From Maea johnstoni (lineage: Eukaryota > Annelida > Polychaeta > Spionida > Magelonidae), in assembly GCA_963942565.1 (NCBI GenBank), contig OZ012696.1, positions 22,049,512-22,113,511 on the forward strand: 64,000 nucleotides of DNA. Reading direction: 5' to 3'. The position numbers were made by a program, and so were the translations under genes. Under the pieces are notes generated by a model, which saw only the letters and a list, made by a program, of their open reading frames with translations, was not told the DNA's origin and ran no database searches. Numbering within the stretch: the stretch's first letter is position 1; every line of letters starts with the position of its first letter. Positions 22,991 through 36,458 of this stretch are shown here, in pieces.

Positions 22991-24699
22991 GTGGTAGAAA
23001 CTGCGATCGCGGTTCCTACCAGGATCATGCTGGTAGGAACTGCAATCGCAGTTTCTACCGGTAGGATCGCCGATCCTAACAGAACAATCTTACCATACCT
23101 TGGTAGAAATTGCGATTCAGTAAAGGCTGTGATAGTATTGACATGTTTAGCAATTTATGGTAACCCATAGTTGCAGTAATAGGATAAAAAGTTTTTTTGT
23201 GAGAATTTCAAAGCACAAAGCACCTTTATTTATTCATTAAGACACTTACAATAGATAAATAATTCGTTCACCTTTGATTTGAATAGCACCATTTAAATCT
23301 AATGAACATGCAACATATTCTGGCTAAATATTACTTCATGAAGTATCCAAATCTCTTTTATGCAATCTTTCATGCAATCTTTCAACATAATCACCTATCA
23401 TTCAACAGTTATATCTTACTATTTATACATAGTTAACTCCCAACAGATACTGGTACAATGTCACATCATGAGAAGGCCTCAGATATCTTTAACACAGTCA
23501 CACAATAGTATAACCGGTTTACACAGTATTATGAAGATACTATATCTATTTACTTCGATATGCAAAGTATTGAATAAAACCTAGTCTCCAAATATTCATT
23601 TCTTCATTCAGTTGTTCTTAAACCATTGACACTCCGAGTTCTTCTAGAAATTATAGTCTGCTACTCTCATATTTTTGAAAATAACTTGACAATAAAGCGA
23701 AAGTTCACAGAATATTTGAAGGAGAGTTGGTGTATGGCATCTGATCAACATTTCTCGATCAAAGGTTTTTCAGAAAAATGTTTGTAAGTAAAATATTTCC
23801 AACATTGTCAGGCCTGTTTTGGCCGCGCTGAGTGTAAATGGGTGAAGATATTGAATTTGATATTCATCTTCAATCTTAGAAAAGTCAAATTGAAAAAAAC
23901 ATTTGATAACTATCAGCTTCACATTAGCAAATGACCACTCAATTACCTATACCCAACAATTAATCCTTGGACATTTACATTGTAACCTCAATTTCAATAT
24001 AATTACATATTAAGTATCTATTAAGCGCAATTAAACCAAGCCCATAATTTCTATAATAACAGTTGTCTACCTATCATGAACTAGATACTGGTCATACCAG
24101 CCTGATTTAGGGGAGAAGTTTCCTAGGATTTTAAACTCTTTCCAAATCAACCTAATACGATTGACAAATACAGCTTCAAATTAATTGCAATAAACCACAC
24201 CTAAAATGTTGATTGAGATTGTAAGTGAGCCAATTAACCTGAAACTGTCTTACCACAGAGCAATAAATCATCTCAATTGAATACTCAATTCCTTAATGTG
24301 TAAATATTTTGATAACAAAGCAACATTTTGAGAAATATTTCACTGAAAGTTGATCTTGTTTGGTTTTACAATCCGTCTTCAAATATATTAAAAAATTATA
24401 TTGAATTAAAATGAGATTTGTTAAAAGTTGAAAGACCATGCACACACTCCAGAAATGAATGGTTTGAATGAATGCCTGTAGTATTTAACAACTCATCTGC
24501 CATGAAGCTGCTCATTCAAACCCTTAAATAGTGATAAAGTGGATCGCAGTTTCTACCAGTAGAAACTGCGATCGCAGTTCCTACCAGCATAATCCTGGTA
24601 GAAACTGCCATCGCGGTTTCTAGTTTCTACCGGTAGAAACTGCGATCGCGGTTTCTACTGGTAGGATCGGCGATCCTACCGGATCGCAGTTTCTACCAC
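22991..24699. mobile_element. 1.7-kb foldback element with palindromic arms
   Basis: The outer ends are inverted copies (GTGGTAGAAACTGCGATC at 22991, complement ending at 24699). Each arm of about 130-165 bp is itself built of small palindromes such as GTAGAAACTGCGATCGC with its inverse and GGTAGGATCGCCGATCCTA. The interior (23160-24530) is AT-rich and non-coding and holds a piggyBac-like MITE. Both ends abut TA-rich microsatellite, so the target duplication cannot be resolved. Structurally it is a foldback-type DNA element; the superfamily is unknown. Confidence 0.7.
23622..23843. mobile_element. PB family MITE, copy 2
   Basis: TTAA at 23618-23621, then a slightly degraded ACCATTGACACTCCGAG end, and at the other side GTGTAAATGGG. 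The interior matches 5654-5874 read in reverse (GAAAGTTCACAGAATATTTG, TCAGGCCTGTTTTGGCCGC). It lies within the foldback element. Confidence 0.7.
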
Positions 24700-24713
24700 A
24701 ACATATATATGAA

Positions 24714-25433
<720 letters not shown>

Positions 25434-25491
<58 letters not shown>
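25434..25491 (+). repeat. (GA)n microsatellite
   Basis: Nearly perfect GA dinucleotide tract of about 57 bp. Confidence 0.97.
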
Positions 25492-25699
25492 AAAGTCTAA
25501 ACTCGAGCAAGTCATTACTCTCACCACAGCAAAAGTAAGAGTCGTAGTAGCATGAGATAAGAGAGCTCTTTGTTTATCCTCTTTCTTTATTACCTTCATT
25601 TCCGCGTCCTGCACTTACCAATGACTAATTAATCACTATGACAATCAAATGTTCTATTACATACTCACATATGCCCAACTTGTTATTCATAACACTGGT

Positions 25700-25775
25700 A
25701 TAGATAGATAATAGATAGATAGATAATCTTTATTTCAAGTCGGTAATAATTTTACATAGTAGACACAAGCTGCCA
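25700..25775 (-). mobile_element. LINE 3' end with (TATC)n tail
   Basis: On the minus strand it reads TTACCGACTTGAAATAAAGA and then TTATC repeats. The CTTGAAATAAAGATTAT end is identical to the LINE at 12539-13053, so this is a very short 3' remnant of the same family. Confidence 0.6.
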
Positions 25776-25801
25776 GGGCAGGAGGGAGGAGGGAAGGGAT
25801 A

Positions 25802-26079
25802 CAGTGTCAGCATTTAATTCCTGCACTATATGCGTGGGCAGCCCAGACATACTACACAACCGCACGTCTGATTGCCTTGCAGTTTCCTTGGCATGGATGT
25901 TTCCTTGGCATGGAAGCATGGAGTACCTCACAACTGATCGTAGCTTTCATTCGTAATTAAGCTACGTGGGTCATTAGTGAGCTTGGATGCTTTTTTGACA
26001 TGTTATCCATGGGTGTTTATACAACCAGGCACAGGCAGACGTCCGGTCGACTGGTGCAGGACTTCAATGTCTGCAATGC
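25802..26079 (-). mobile_element. M1 MITE with small internal duplication
   Basis: TA 25800-25801 then CAGTGTCAGCATTTAATTCC. It contains a local duplication of TTTCCTTGGCATGGA. The A-end is degraded (CTGCAATGC in place of CTGTACTGTA). Confidence 0.85.
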
Positions 26080-27251
26080 TGGTGATGCGGAAGATTTTGG
26101 TTATCGTCACTCTTTCTGACAGATTAAGGCGAAATCATGACAAGCCAGATGTTTATGAAAACCGAATCCGCGATGCCATGAAAAACACAAAGCGACCATA
26201 AATCACATGGACGTGGCGCGGGAATATACCATGCTACTAATCAAGTAGGAGGGAGACTATCGTAGATCAACATTGATTTCATAATTACATCTAGGTTTCT
26301 AAGTAGAGTATAATTCATTGGCTGCATCTCAGCGATGCAAAGTAATACATATACTTGAAATATACACTGGTAACAGAATGTAGCCTCAGCATTGGTAGGG
26401 TTAATATACAAAATATGGTACAGAATCAGATTGCAGGGTAATTAATTAAGTTAATTTCAATTGTAAGAAATTCTTTTTATATATCAGGAACTTATGAAAA
26501 TCTTATGAAAATAGTATCATATTATACAATGTCATCCTTAGTCGATTTGGCATTTGTGATTTAGAGCATCAGAGTAAAGTGATATGGTCGACATGGCCAT
26601 GGTTGAAAAAATGTCGATCCCGCATCGCTGGACGACTGCATTTCCAATTAAGCATATAGCATTCCATAAACTAAAACACAAAAGCAAATATCGTACAGAG
26701 AAATTCATAATTGAGAGAACATCCACTAGAGGAGACAGTCTTTGATCAATACCATCAGATAATTGGACAAATCATTGTTTAAATAACAATGCGTGACGTT
26801 TCTATAGATGGATATCTAACAGGAAGCACCTACTTAGAGAACTGACTTCGTGCCACAGCGTCATATTCAAAAGTTAGCACATTTTCAAAGGTGATATTTA
26901 TGGAAAGCTTTGTAGTTCATTATGAAAATTCAACATCAAATGCTCATGTTTTGAAATGAAATAGTGAAAATGAGAGTCGTATTTTTTTATGTTTTTCAAT
27001 TCAATCTTTCATGTTTTTCGATCTAAAATTTTAAAAGAAAATCGTAATTTTTATGTATTTCAATTCAAATTCAAAAGAAAAATCGATCGAGTTGTTATGT
27101 TTCTCAATTCTAAAGGGATAGAAATGTTTTTCATTTCACCATTTTATATATTCTATTAACCAAATATCGCGAGATGTGTTGGAGAGGTCACCGTGGTTGG
27201 CCCTCACATATGAATGGGAAAATACCATGCAGCTCGGAGGCATAGCCAATG
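26080..27251. other. No gene seen
   Basis: AT-rich with poly-A/T-rich runs near 26950-27130. No coding frame of interest. Confidence 0.4.
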
Positions 27252-27253
27252 TA

Positions 27254-27732
27254 CAGTACAGACACTTAATTCCAACACGAATCGACCGGGCGTCTGCCAG
27301 TGCCAGGTTGTACCAATTCTCAAGAAATAAGCCAAGCACAGTAACGACCCACGTACAGTGCCGACATTTAATTCCTGCACTAAATGCGTGGGCAGCCCGT
27401 GCATGATACACGACCGTATGCCCAATTGTTACCCGGTTGCCCGGGCATGGATGACCTCACAACTGAGCGTAGCATTCATTCGCAAGCTATGCGTGTCATT
27501 GATGTGTTTGCTTATTCTTTGACTTGTTATCACTGGGGGTTTGTATAAACAGGCACTGGCAGACGTATGGGCGACTGGTGCAGGAATTAAATGTCTGTAC
27601 TGTAGCTTGCGAATCAAACCTACGTTTAGTTATAAGGCCATCCGTCCATAAATGTCCAGGATATGGGATGGCGGTCGTGTATTATGCCCGGGCTGTCCGC
27701 GCATTTAGTGAAGGAATTAAATGTCGTCTCTG
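27254..27732 (+). mobile_element. M1 MITE (outer) carrying a nested M1
   Basis: The outer element starts CAGTACAGACACTTAATTCC after TA 27252-27253, is interrupted at GACCCACGTA, resumes at 27605 with GCTTGCGAATCAAA and ends at TCTCTG with TA 27733-27734. Without the insert it is about 230 bp, normal for M1. Confidence 0.92.
27356..27602 (-). mobile_element. M1 MITE nested in M1
   Basis: 247 bp between TA 27354-27355 and TA 27603-27604, inverted with respect to its host. The uninterrupted host sequence CCACGTAGCTTGCG is known from many other copies, so this is direct evidence that M1 duplicates TA on insertion. Confidence 0.93.
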
Positions 27733-27739
27733 TATATTC

Positions 27740-28322
27740 TGCCATGAGTGAGAGTGGACCTAGCCAACTGAGCCAAACAGGCGAAACGGGCCAAACCAAC
27801 CTTGCCAACTGGGATGACCAGGGCAAACGGGTCAAATATGCCGACCAGATAAGACCAAACGAGCCAAGCCAAGCCAATTGAGCCAAACAAGTCAAATAGG
27901 CAAAGCCGACCAGATGAACCAACTGTGCCAAACGGGCCAGACAAGCCAAATAGACTAGGTCAAAGCGGTCAACCTGACCAAACAGAGGACCCAGGACAGG
28001 CGGGCTAAGAAAACCAGTTACAACGACCTAAAGGGCTACACCGGGGCAGAATGGACTGGCCAGGCCAGATAAGTCAACCAGACCAAACCAACTTGGCCAA
28101 ACATACCAAATGAGAGGAGCCAGCCAGATTGGCCCATCTGGCCATAGAGGCCAATAGAGCCCAAATAAATGGACAAACCGGCCAAAATAGACCAAACAGG
28201 CCAAGCCAACGGGATCAGTCATGCAAAAATGGGGCAACCAGTCCATTCCAAACCACAATGTCCAAACGGGCCGATCAAGCCAAAAGGTCCAAGCCAATGA
28301 GGCCAATAGCCCCCAATGAGCT
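27740..28322. repeat. Degenerate array with 10-bp period
   Basis: About 580 bp of GCCAAACGGG-like decamers (GGCCAAACAG, GACCAAACGA, AGCCAAGCCA and so on). It continues for about 40 bp beyond the M1 at 28324-28568, which therefore inserted into the array. The Leu/Trp/Ala-rich frames on the minus strand come from the repeat. Confidence 0.8.
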
Positions 28323-28323
28323 A

Positions 28324-28568
28324 CAGCACAGACATTTAATTCCTGCACCAGTCAACCGGACGTCTTCCAGTGCCAGGTTGTAAAAACACCCATGGCTAAC
28401 ACGTCGAAAATACAAGCCAAGTATATCAATGACCCACGTATCTTACGAGCCAAAGCTACGTTCATCCATGCATTCATGCCAAGGAAAATAGGTGGCAATC
28501 AGGTGTCCGGTCGTGTTTTATGCCCGGACTGCCCACGCATTTAGTGCACGAACTAAATATCGGCATTG
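28324..28568 (+). mobile_element. M1 MITE
   Basis: 245 bp, CAGCACAGACATTTAATTCC to TATCGGCATTG, TA on both sides. Inserted in the 10-bp array. Confidence 0.9.
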
Positions 28569-28608
28569 TAACCACGTCAAATGGGTCAAGCAAACAGTCC
28601 TAATGGCC

Positions 28609-28964
28609 ATCTCTCTTTACCGGAAATTACCACCAGACCTCAAACCAATGGTTTAATACGTTCGTAAGCAATCGTTCCATTTATACTGGGCATATACTAC
28701 AACGGAAAAAGTATTCATCAAATAATTCAATGACAAAATTAATCAATCTCACACATAAAACATCCCTTTTTAAAATGATTTCATTGGAACTATAAACAGA
28801 ACTATCAATGAAATACCAATATCAGAAGAAACACTGAAAACAACAAAAGTAAGCAATATTTGTGGGCAAAACGCAAAGTGAGGCCAGGTCAATTTCTTCG
28901 GGAAGTGAGTCAAGAACAATAACGGAGAAAACTGGTTCTGGATCGAGAAACGAGAAATTATCAG
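28609..28964. other. No gene seen
   Basis: Short stretch between two M1 copies with no recognised feature. Confidence 0.4.
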
Positions 28965-28966
28965 TA

Positions 28967-29222
28967 CAGTACATACATTTAATTTCCAATCGACCGTAGG
29001 GCTGCCAGTACCTGGCTGTGCAAATAACACACAGAGACAACATGTCAGAAACTAAGCCACGCACATCAATGACCCATTGAGCTTGCGAATCAAAGCTACG
29101 TTCATTTGTGAGGTCATCCGTGCATCCATGGCCAGAAAACTCAGGGTGGCAATCGGGCGTGCAGTCGTGTATTATGCTCGGGATGCCCACATATTTAATT
29201 CAGAAGTTAAATGGCTGTACTG
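28967..29222 (+). mobile_element. M1 MITE
   Basis: 256 bp, CAGTACATACATTTAATTTC to TAAATGGCTGTACTG, flanked by TA 28965-28966 and 29223-29224. Confidence 0.9.
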
Positions 29223-29224
29223 TA

Positions 29225-29775
29225 ACTGGTTATTGATGGTGATCGCAATCTATAGTTGCAAATATCATCTTCAATAGAGTCTCACGTTTTGTTGAAGTTT
29301 TGTATGTCAAATGACAATTATTTGACTAATACATTTTATCTAATCATCTGATTACAAAGCGTGCGTCTCACTTGCGCTAATGTATATTGGGTGCCATAGG
29401 TTTGCTTGTTTCTATAAATTATGCTTTAGATTATTTCTTGAGCGGCTAAAAGTACAGTATTTTGTTTACATGAACGTTTGAAGTGAGTATCAATTACTCT
29501 TATCCAACATTCAATGCTCCTTCACAATCTACTTACATTTTTTTGCACTCAAGAAAGAGCAAGAACAACCATTTCGTCACTGTCACAAGATAAACATGTG
29601 GACGAATCAATTTCTTTCATTTTCAATCACCCTAAGCTACTAAAGGCTGGGGACTTATCCGTTATGATACTTTGAAGTGATCTGACTCCTTCAGCTGGTA
29701 ACTACAGTCAGCTACTCTTTTCCTTTGACAAACGAGTTTGCCCAGCGACAATTTTTATTATCCAAATCAACAAAT
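29225..29775. other. No gene seen
   Basis: AT-rich with no recognised feature. Confidence 0.4.
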
Positions 29776-29785
29776 GATAATAATG

Positions 29786-29816
<31 letters not shown>

Positions 29817-30090
29817 TAATAATAATGATAATAATAATGATAATAATAATAATAATAATGATAATAATAATAATAATAATAATTATAATGATAATAATAA
29901 TAATAGTAATGATAATAAAAAAGAAAAAAATACTACTACTACTACTAATGATAATAATGATAATAATAATACTCATAATGAATGATAATAATTGATATTT
30001 GATATAGTGCCCTTTCCACCTATAATGTTCAAAAGCGCTTTAAAGAATAGTCAGTGGACAGATGCTTATAGTCCATATAGTCAAATAAAC
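29776..30090 (-). mobile_element. L2-like LINE 3' tail with (TAA)n
   Basis: On the minus strand a short 3' UTR piece (TTTAAAGCGCTTTTGAACAT, GTGGAAAGGGCACTATATCA) leads into about 220 bp of TTATTATCATT repeat. The same AAAGCGC..GGAAAG..CAATATCAAAT order precedes the (TAA)n tail of the L2-like LINE at 36390-37590. Confidence 0.65.
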
Positions 30091-30202
30091 CCCTTTCAAA
30101 ATAGCAAGGAGCAGAGCTGAGGGTCTTTGAATACTTCTTTTCTCAATGAACAATACCACCGTACTGTATGTAGAATGTGGTTGTATCAGTCAACGGCATG
30201 TG

Positions 30203-30469
30203 CAGTACAGACATGCGTTCCCTGCACCAGTCGGCCGGATGTCTGCCAGAGCCTAGTTGTACAGACACCCATGGATAACATGTCAAAAAATAAGCCAAAC
30301 GCATGGATGACCCACGTACATGTAACTTACGAATCGAAACTACAGTTGAGTTCAGTTGTGAGGTTACCCATGCAGCCATGCCCAGGAAAATGGGTGGCAA
30401 TCGGGCGTGCGGTCGTGTATTATGCCCGGGGTGTCCACTCATTTATGTAGGATTTAAATGTCTGCACTG
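30203..30469 (+). mobile_element. M1 MITE
   Basis: 267 bp, CAGTACAGACATGCGTTCCC to AAATGTCTGCACTG. The flanking dinucleotides are TG and CG, apparently decayed from TA. Confidence 0.88.
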
Positions 30470-30967
30470 CGATATAGCAGTGATATTCTTTCCGAACAGT
30501 CAGATATTCATACATAAATGCATTTCTTATTCAGAAAAAAATGAGGCCTGTGTCACACGCTGGTGTGACAATGCGACAGTTGGACACCCCTGGGCTCATA
30601 TAACCTTTTACTGTCATGCCAGTACTCTCTTGCCGCCAAAGTGGTATGTACATATTTCGGAGAGTCCTGATGGCTTTTTGAAAGTTAATGGGTATGCAGA
30701 TTATGTCTTATTGTTACCACTTCTTCAGAAGGAACCGCTACATCCTCTGAGTTTACATTATTTATGCCATTTCTTGAAAATGTTGTCACTGTATCATTAG
30801 AAGGAGTATACAGAAATCTCAGCTTTCTAGAACTGGAACAATGAACGGCTTGCGAATACTCATATTTCTCCTCATGTAATGTATCCTCTCAGTCCGTGGA
30901 TTTGCTTCTTTACTCTATTGACAGAATTTATTTCGCCTCCTTCTTGAGTTACTTTTAATGGTGAAGG
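30470..30967. other. Short unassigned open frame, otherwise no gene
   Basis: A plus-strand frame at about 30470-30800 stays open for some 110 codons after leaving the M1. It is rich in His, Tyr and Leu, with no recognised domain and no start of its own. I see no reason to call it a gene. Confidence 0.3.
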
Positions 30968-30987
30968 TACAGTGTCGACATGAGGTA

Positions 30988-31213
30988 CAGTGTCGACATT
31001 TAATTCCTGCACTAAATGCGTGGGAGGCCTGGGCATAACACGCGATCGTATGCCCCATAGACCTTACAACATAAACGTACATGTAGCTCTGATTTGCAAG
31101 CTACTTTGGTCATTGATGACTTAAAATGGCCTATTTCTTTTAGCCATGGGTGTTTGCACAACCAGACACTGGCAAACGTCCGGTCGACTGATGGAGTCAA
31201 ATATCTGTACTAC
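30988..31213 (-). mobile_element. M1 MITE with duplicated first bases
   Basis: GGTACAGTGTCGACAT occurs twice (30967 and 30985) at the left end, as if the terminal bases had been copied once more. The A-end is degraded (CTGTACTACA). Confidence 0.85.
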
Positions 31214-31243
31214 ACATACATGACCCCTTTATTTACTGTTATA

Positions 31244-31505
31244 CAGTGCCGACATTTAATTCCAGCACTAAATGCGTGGGCAAGCCCGGGCATAATGCAC
31301 GACCGCACGCCCGTATGCCACTCAGTTTCCTGGGCATGAATGCATAGATGACCTGACAACTGAAAGTAACTTCTTTTTTTTTCGCAAGCTTCTTGGGTCA
31401 TTGGTGTGCTTGGCCTATATTTTGACATGTTATCTATGGGTGTTTGCACAGCCAGACACAGGGACACGTCAGGTCGACTGGTGCAGAAATTAAATGTCTG
31501 TACTT
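31244..31505 (-). mobile_element. M1 MITE
   Basis: 262 bp, CAGTGCCGACATTTAATTCC to TTAAATGTCTGTACTT, flanked by TA 31242-31243 and 31506-31507. It lies 30 bp from the previous copy, in the same orientation. Confidence 0.9.
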
Positions 31506-31507
31506 TA

Positions 31508-32008
31508 GCCTCTCGCAAGGGCACGTGGCACGGATTTGATTTAAACACATCCGTTCCTAAATCCAATTTAATGGACTTCATACAAAACCTGGCTAATAGA
31601 AAAAACGCAAGATATTTAACCGGTTGATTGATTCCACTTGCTACAAATAAACATTAAAAAGTCTTAAAACATCTCAACAAAGAAAGTTAACTACCACACA
31701 CGACCTACACATAACATTTACAACCCTACCCGTAATGTAAAACAATGAAATGTCATTTGCATAACATTGGTGTTTTACACCGACACATCAATAGAAGAGT
31801 TTACGGCGACAGTTACTTGATTTATTGGTTCCCGGATCCGCCGATCAAAGAGGAATAGACCCGACGGGAAAATAAATGTAAACCCAACACTTTATGTTAT
31901 GCTCGACAAATCGCAGCATCCTAAGGTTTTTTATTGGAAATTGTAAAATGACATAACATGAGTAAAAACGTTTTAGAATCTATCCCATTTAGATTTGGTT
32001 CCTCATTG

Positions 32009-32009
<1 letters not shown>
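31508..32009. other. No gene seen
   Basis: No coding signal or repeat recognised. Confidence 0.4.

Positions 32010-32060
<51 letters not shown>
32010..32060 (+). repeat. (CA)n microsatellite
   Basis: About 50 bp of perfect CA, followed by ACAC-rich sequence and then (TA)n. Confidence 0.97.
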
Positions 32061-32062
<2 letters not shown>

Positions 32063-32100
32063 TACACTAAATGAAATGCACACACACATACACACACACA

Positions 32101-33270
<1,170 letters not shown>

Positions 33271-33281
33271 CATTGTCATAT

Positions 33282-33551
33282 TGGGGATCCACCGTGGCCT
33301 AGTTGTTACGACACATGGCCCCCAACCGTGAGTTCGCAGGTTCGAATCTCCGCTGGACCTCCAAAATAGCCGGTTGGCCTGGTCTTTGTTTAAATATGCG
33401 GCGTTGTGGAGGATTGTCTAAGGTCCTTCTGCAACTGAAAGACCAATTCAAACTACTCGTAAAGAGAAGGGAATTTCTTTCAGGTTCCGGGCTTCTATCT
33501 CGGCGCAATATGACCTAAGCTATTGAAAGTGACGTAAAACCCCAAATCTGC
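33282..33551 (+). mobile_element. SINE1, full length
   Basis: It starts GGGGATCCACCGTGGCCTAG, with A-box TGGCCTAGTTGTTA and B-box GGTTCGAATCTC, then the same body as 7523-7798 and the end TGACCTAAGCTATTGAAAGT. Flanked by CATTGTCATAT (33271-33281) and CATTGTTATAT (33552-33562), an 11-bp duplication with one mismatch. The tRNA-like head includes CCGCTGGACC, but the remainder is not a cloverleaf. Confidence 0.87.
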
Positions 33552-33562
33552 CATTGTTATAT

Positions 33563-34110
33563 GACTGCTACAACCCTATCTTCACAAATTATTCCCACAA
33601 GTCACCACTGAATGAAACCGCCTCTGATAAGGGCCGATGGATCAGAAACAGGTTTTATGCTGGACCTTTTTGGTAAGAGACCGTTCTAAAAGAACTTAGA
33701 TGAGTATATATTGGGGTAAAAGGTGCCACTTGTAGAGAGTAGAACAAAGGTGCCTTCTCTGCTGACAGACCTAACCGAAACACGTTGTGTGAACAGACCT
33801 ACACGAGAGCGTCCATATATTTGCCAAGCAGTAAACCCAGAAGGACTCAATTCTAGAGGGAAAGTGTGCATTGAGCATGAAATATTTTGATGGAAAACGT
33901 GAAGTTGTGCGGAGAAAGGCGCCCGCGACCGCATGTCAATGGCTGTTATAGTTGTATCTCACTACACTCTAATGATAACTTGAACAAACGAGCTTTTGTT
34001 GTAGTTAGATATGATCCCATGATATGATGTGTGCTTCATGCACGAGTCCACCCAGCTGAACGGCACTAGCCTACCCCGCCCCCCTCCCCCTAATTGTTGG
34101 CGCGCAACAG
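33563..34110. other. No gene seen
   Basis: A minus-strand frame of 82 codons at 33686-33934 has no recognisable domain. Base composition becomes more GC-rich toward 34080. Confidence 0.35.
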
Positions 34111-34225
34111 TTCAAAGGAACTGACACCAGTCTATCCAATGCAACGCACGCGACTGGAAGGACTGGCTCTATAGTCTATATACACGCGGTCGCGAGAGCC
34201 GCCCAACAACAACGAACAGGTAATC
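34111..34225 (+). promoter_or_regulatory. Possible promoter/first exon with splice donor (speculative)
   Basis: A locally GC- and CpG-rich patch (AACGCACGCGACTGG, CACGCGGTCGCGAGAGCCGC) contains a TATA-like CTATATACACG and, 40 bp on, ACGAACAG followed by GTAATC, a reasonable splice donor. This layout could be a transcription start with a short non-coding exon on the plus strand. Nothing downstream confirms it. Confidence 0.15.
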
Positions 34226-35062
34226 TCCATTTTTTTTATGATCAAGACACAAGCGACGCCAAACATTCAACATTTCATCTACAGCATTTTATTGACAGAC
34301 AATCAGGACAAAATCTTTTTTAGCGTGATAAAACACATTGTACATTTAAAAAAAAAAGTACCAGACGATGCCGTCACTATATCACTTCGCATCGCTACTC
34401 GCCGCAATCACCGAACAACATAGGTGTATCCCAACACTTCGTCAAGAAAAATTCCGTAAAAGATCACGCCTATAACCAACATATAGGGCGCCTAAACACT
34501 AACGACGCCACGGATTCAACATTCCACTGACAGACGATAATAACAGAATGCTTAGAAGTGTGTAATAAACGCACTGTCGGGTTATTTGTGTGGTCACGTG
34601 ATCACTCGTTGTCCACTTAATCCGCTAAGATATATTACTGGAGATGTGTGAGCGCTGCTGAAATTATTGGTATAGCTGTCAAGACAGCCACAATCAGAGA
34701 ATTGGCGCACGAACGTCAAGTCCCACGTCATGCATAACACAACGACCTCTATCGGCCAGGTATAAACCTAAACGGGCAGGTTCATCGTTAGGCAATGGTC
34801 ATAAGCCTCGCAATTTTGAGCTCACCTTCCAGATTTTTATCATAGTTTCAGAAAGTGTCTCTTGAGAATGTTTTTCCCTTAACACATAGAACGTGTCCTG
34901 TGTACCTGACAACATTTCCTGTACATTTTGATCTTCAATCAGTCCTCATTTGCAGGACATTGCATGAACATGTGCAATGTGGCACACTTGTGACCTCAAA
35001 GATAAGAAGGTACTGAGAATACTGCATTTTTATTATGCTTTCTTTTTTCATTCACAAATACA
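34226..35062. other. No gene seen
   Basis: No coding frame over about 60 codons and no repeat end recognised. Confidence 0.4.
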
Positions 35063-35321
35063 TACAGTGCCGACATTTGATTCCTGCACAAAATGCCTGG
35101 GCAGCCGCGCCGTGATACATGACCGCACGTCCGATTGGCATGCAGTTTCCTGGATGGATGACATTACAACTGAACGTAGCTTTGATCTGAAGCTACAGTA
35201 CAGACATTTACTTTCTGCACCAGTCGACCGGACGTCTGCCAGTGCCTGGTTGTACAAACACCCATGGATAACATGTTAAGATAACAAGCCAAGCACATCA
35301 ATGACCAACACTGCACGAAAA

Positions 35322-36115
35322 GTTGAGTTTATCTGTAAAGTAAACTATACTTAAACATTATTAAACTTCATGTTTATTTTCATTTACCTTCTTGTAAACA
35401 TAAAGTAAACTTAAAGTTTACTTTATGTTTACATATAGTTTACGTGGCGTGTAAAGAGCAAGATTTACTTTATGTTTATTGCAAAGAATAAATTTCATGT
35501 TTAAAATAAACTGAAAAAATAAACTATATTAAACATCATGTAAACTTGGCTTTGTAAACATGGAATCTTTGGTTTATGTGCGAAATAAACTATAGATAAA
35601 CATTAATGTTTACTTGCATATACCTGTGAATAAGGCTTACGTTAGAAATTTACTTGCAAAATAAACTGTGAATAAACTAATGAATATCAAGTTTATTTTA
35701 CATATTCTTGTTAATAAACTAGAAATATACTTGAGGTTTACGTTTCAATGATGCATGCATATACCTCAGTTAACAGTTTATCAGCGAAATAAACTACGAA
35801 TAAACATCATGTTTATTTAGATATTCTTGTCAATAAACAAGTAATAAACTTGGGATATACTTGTCGTTGATGTTTCAGTTAACAGTTTAATTTAAAAAAA
35901 AACTGTGAATAAAGTTCATGTTTATTTGCATTTTCTTGTCAATAAACTAAAATAAGTTTGAGAGTTCACGTGTCAATAAGGCTACAGTTAACTGCTTACC
36001 TGCTAAATAAACTGTAAAAAAGCAATCAGTCGCCATGTTTATCTACATATTACTGTCAATAAACTGTAGAAAAACTAGGAGTTAACATTACGTTTAATCA
36101 CAGTTTACTTTGCAA
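35322..36115. repeat. Left subterminal array of TTTAC/GTAAA motifs
   Basis: About 800 bp dense in GTTTAC, TAAACT and AATAAACT in both orientations, with larger units near 90 bp (CAGTTTA..AAATAAACTGTGAATAAA..CATGTTTATTT..TTCTTGTCAATAAACT). Confidence 0.85.
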
Positions 36116-36387
36116 GGAAGCAATGCTGTACCTATGTCATTAAACAACATACAATTGTATATATATTTCAATATTTTATTTTCTTCTGGATCAGTTTATA
36201 GATGTATATTTGATAGAAAATAGATTGGCAGTGTCTTTCACTTACAACACAAAAATAATAAATCTTTGGTCCAAAAGTGTCTTAGGGTATACTTTACTCA
36301 ATTTCCTGTATCTATAATTCAGGTTTGTAATGTCACACATGCACACAATGACATCACCTTCCTGTGCCATGTAGGCAGTCCACTGTC

Positions 36388-36389
<2 letters not shown>

Positions 36390-36458
<69 letters not shown>

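Noticed and set aside
30303-30800. 165-codon frame as a gene
   Set aside because: Its first part translates an M1 MITE and the rest has no start or recognised domain.
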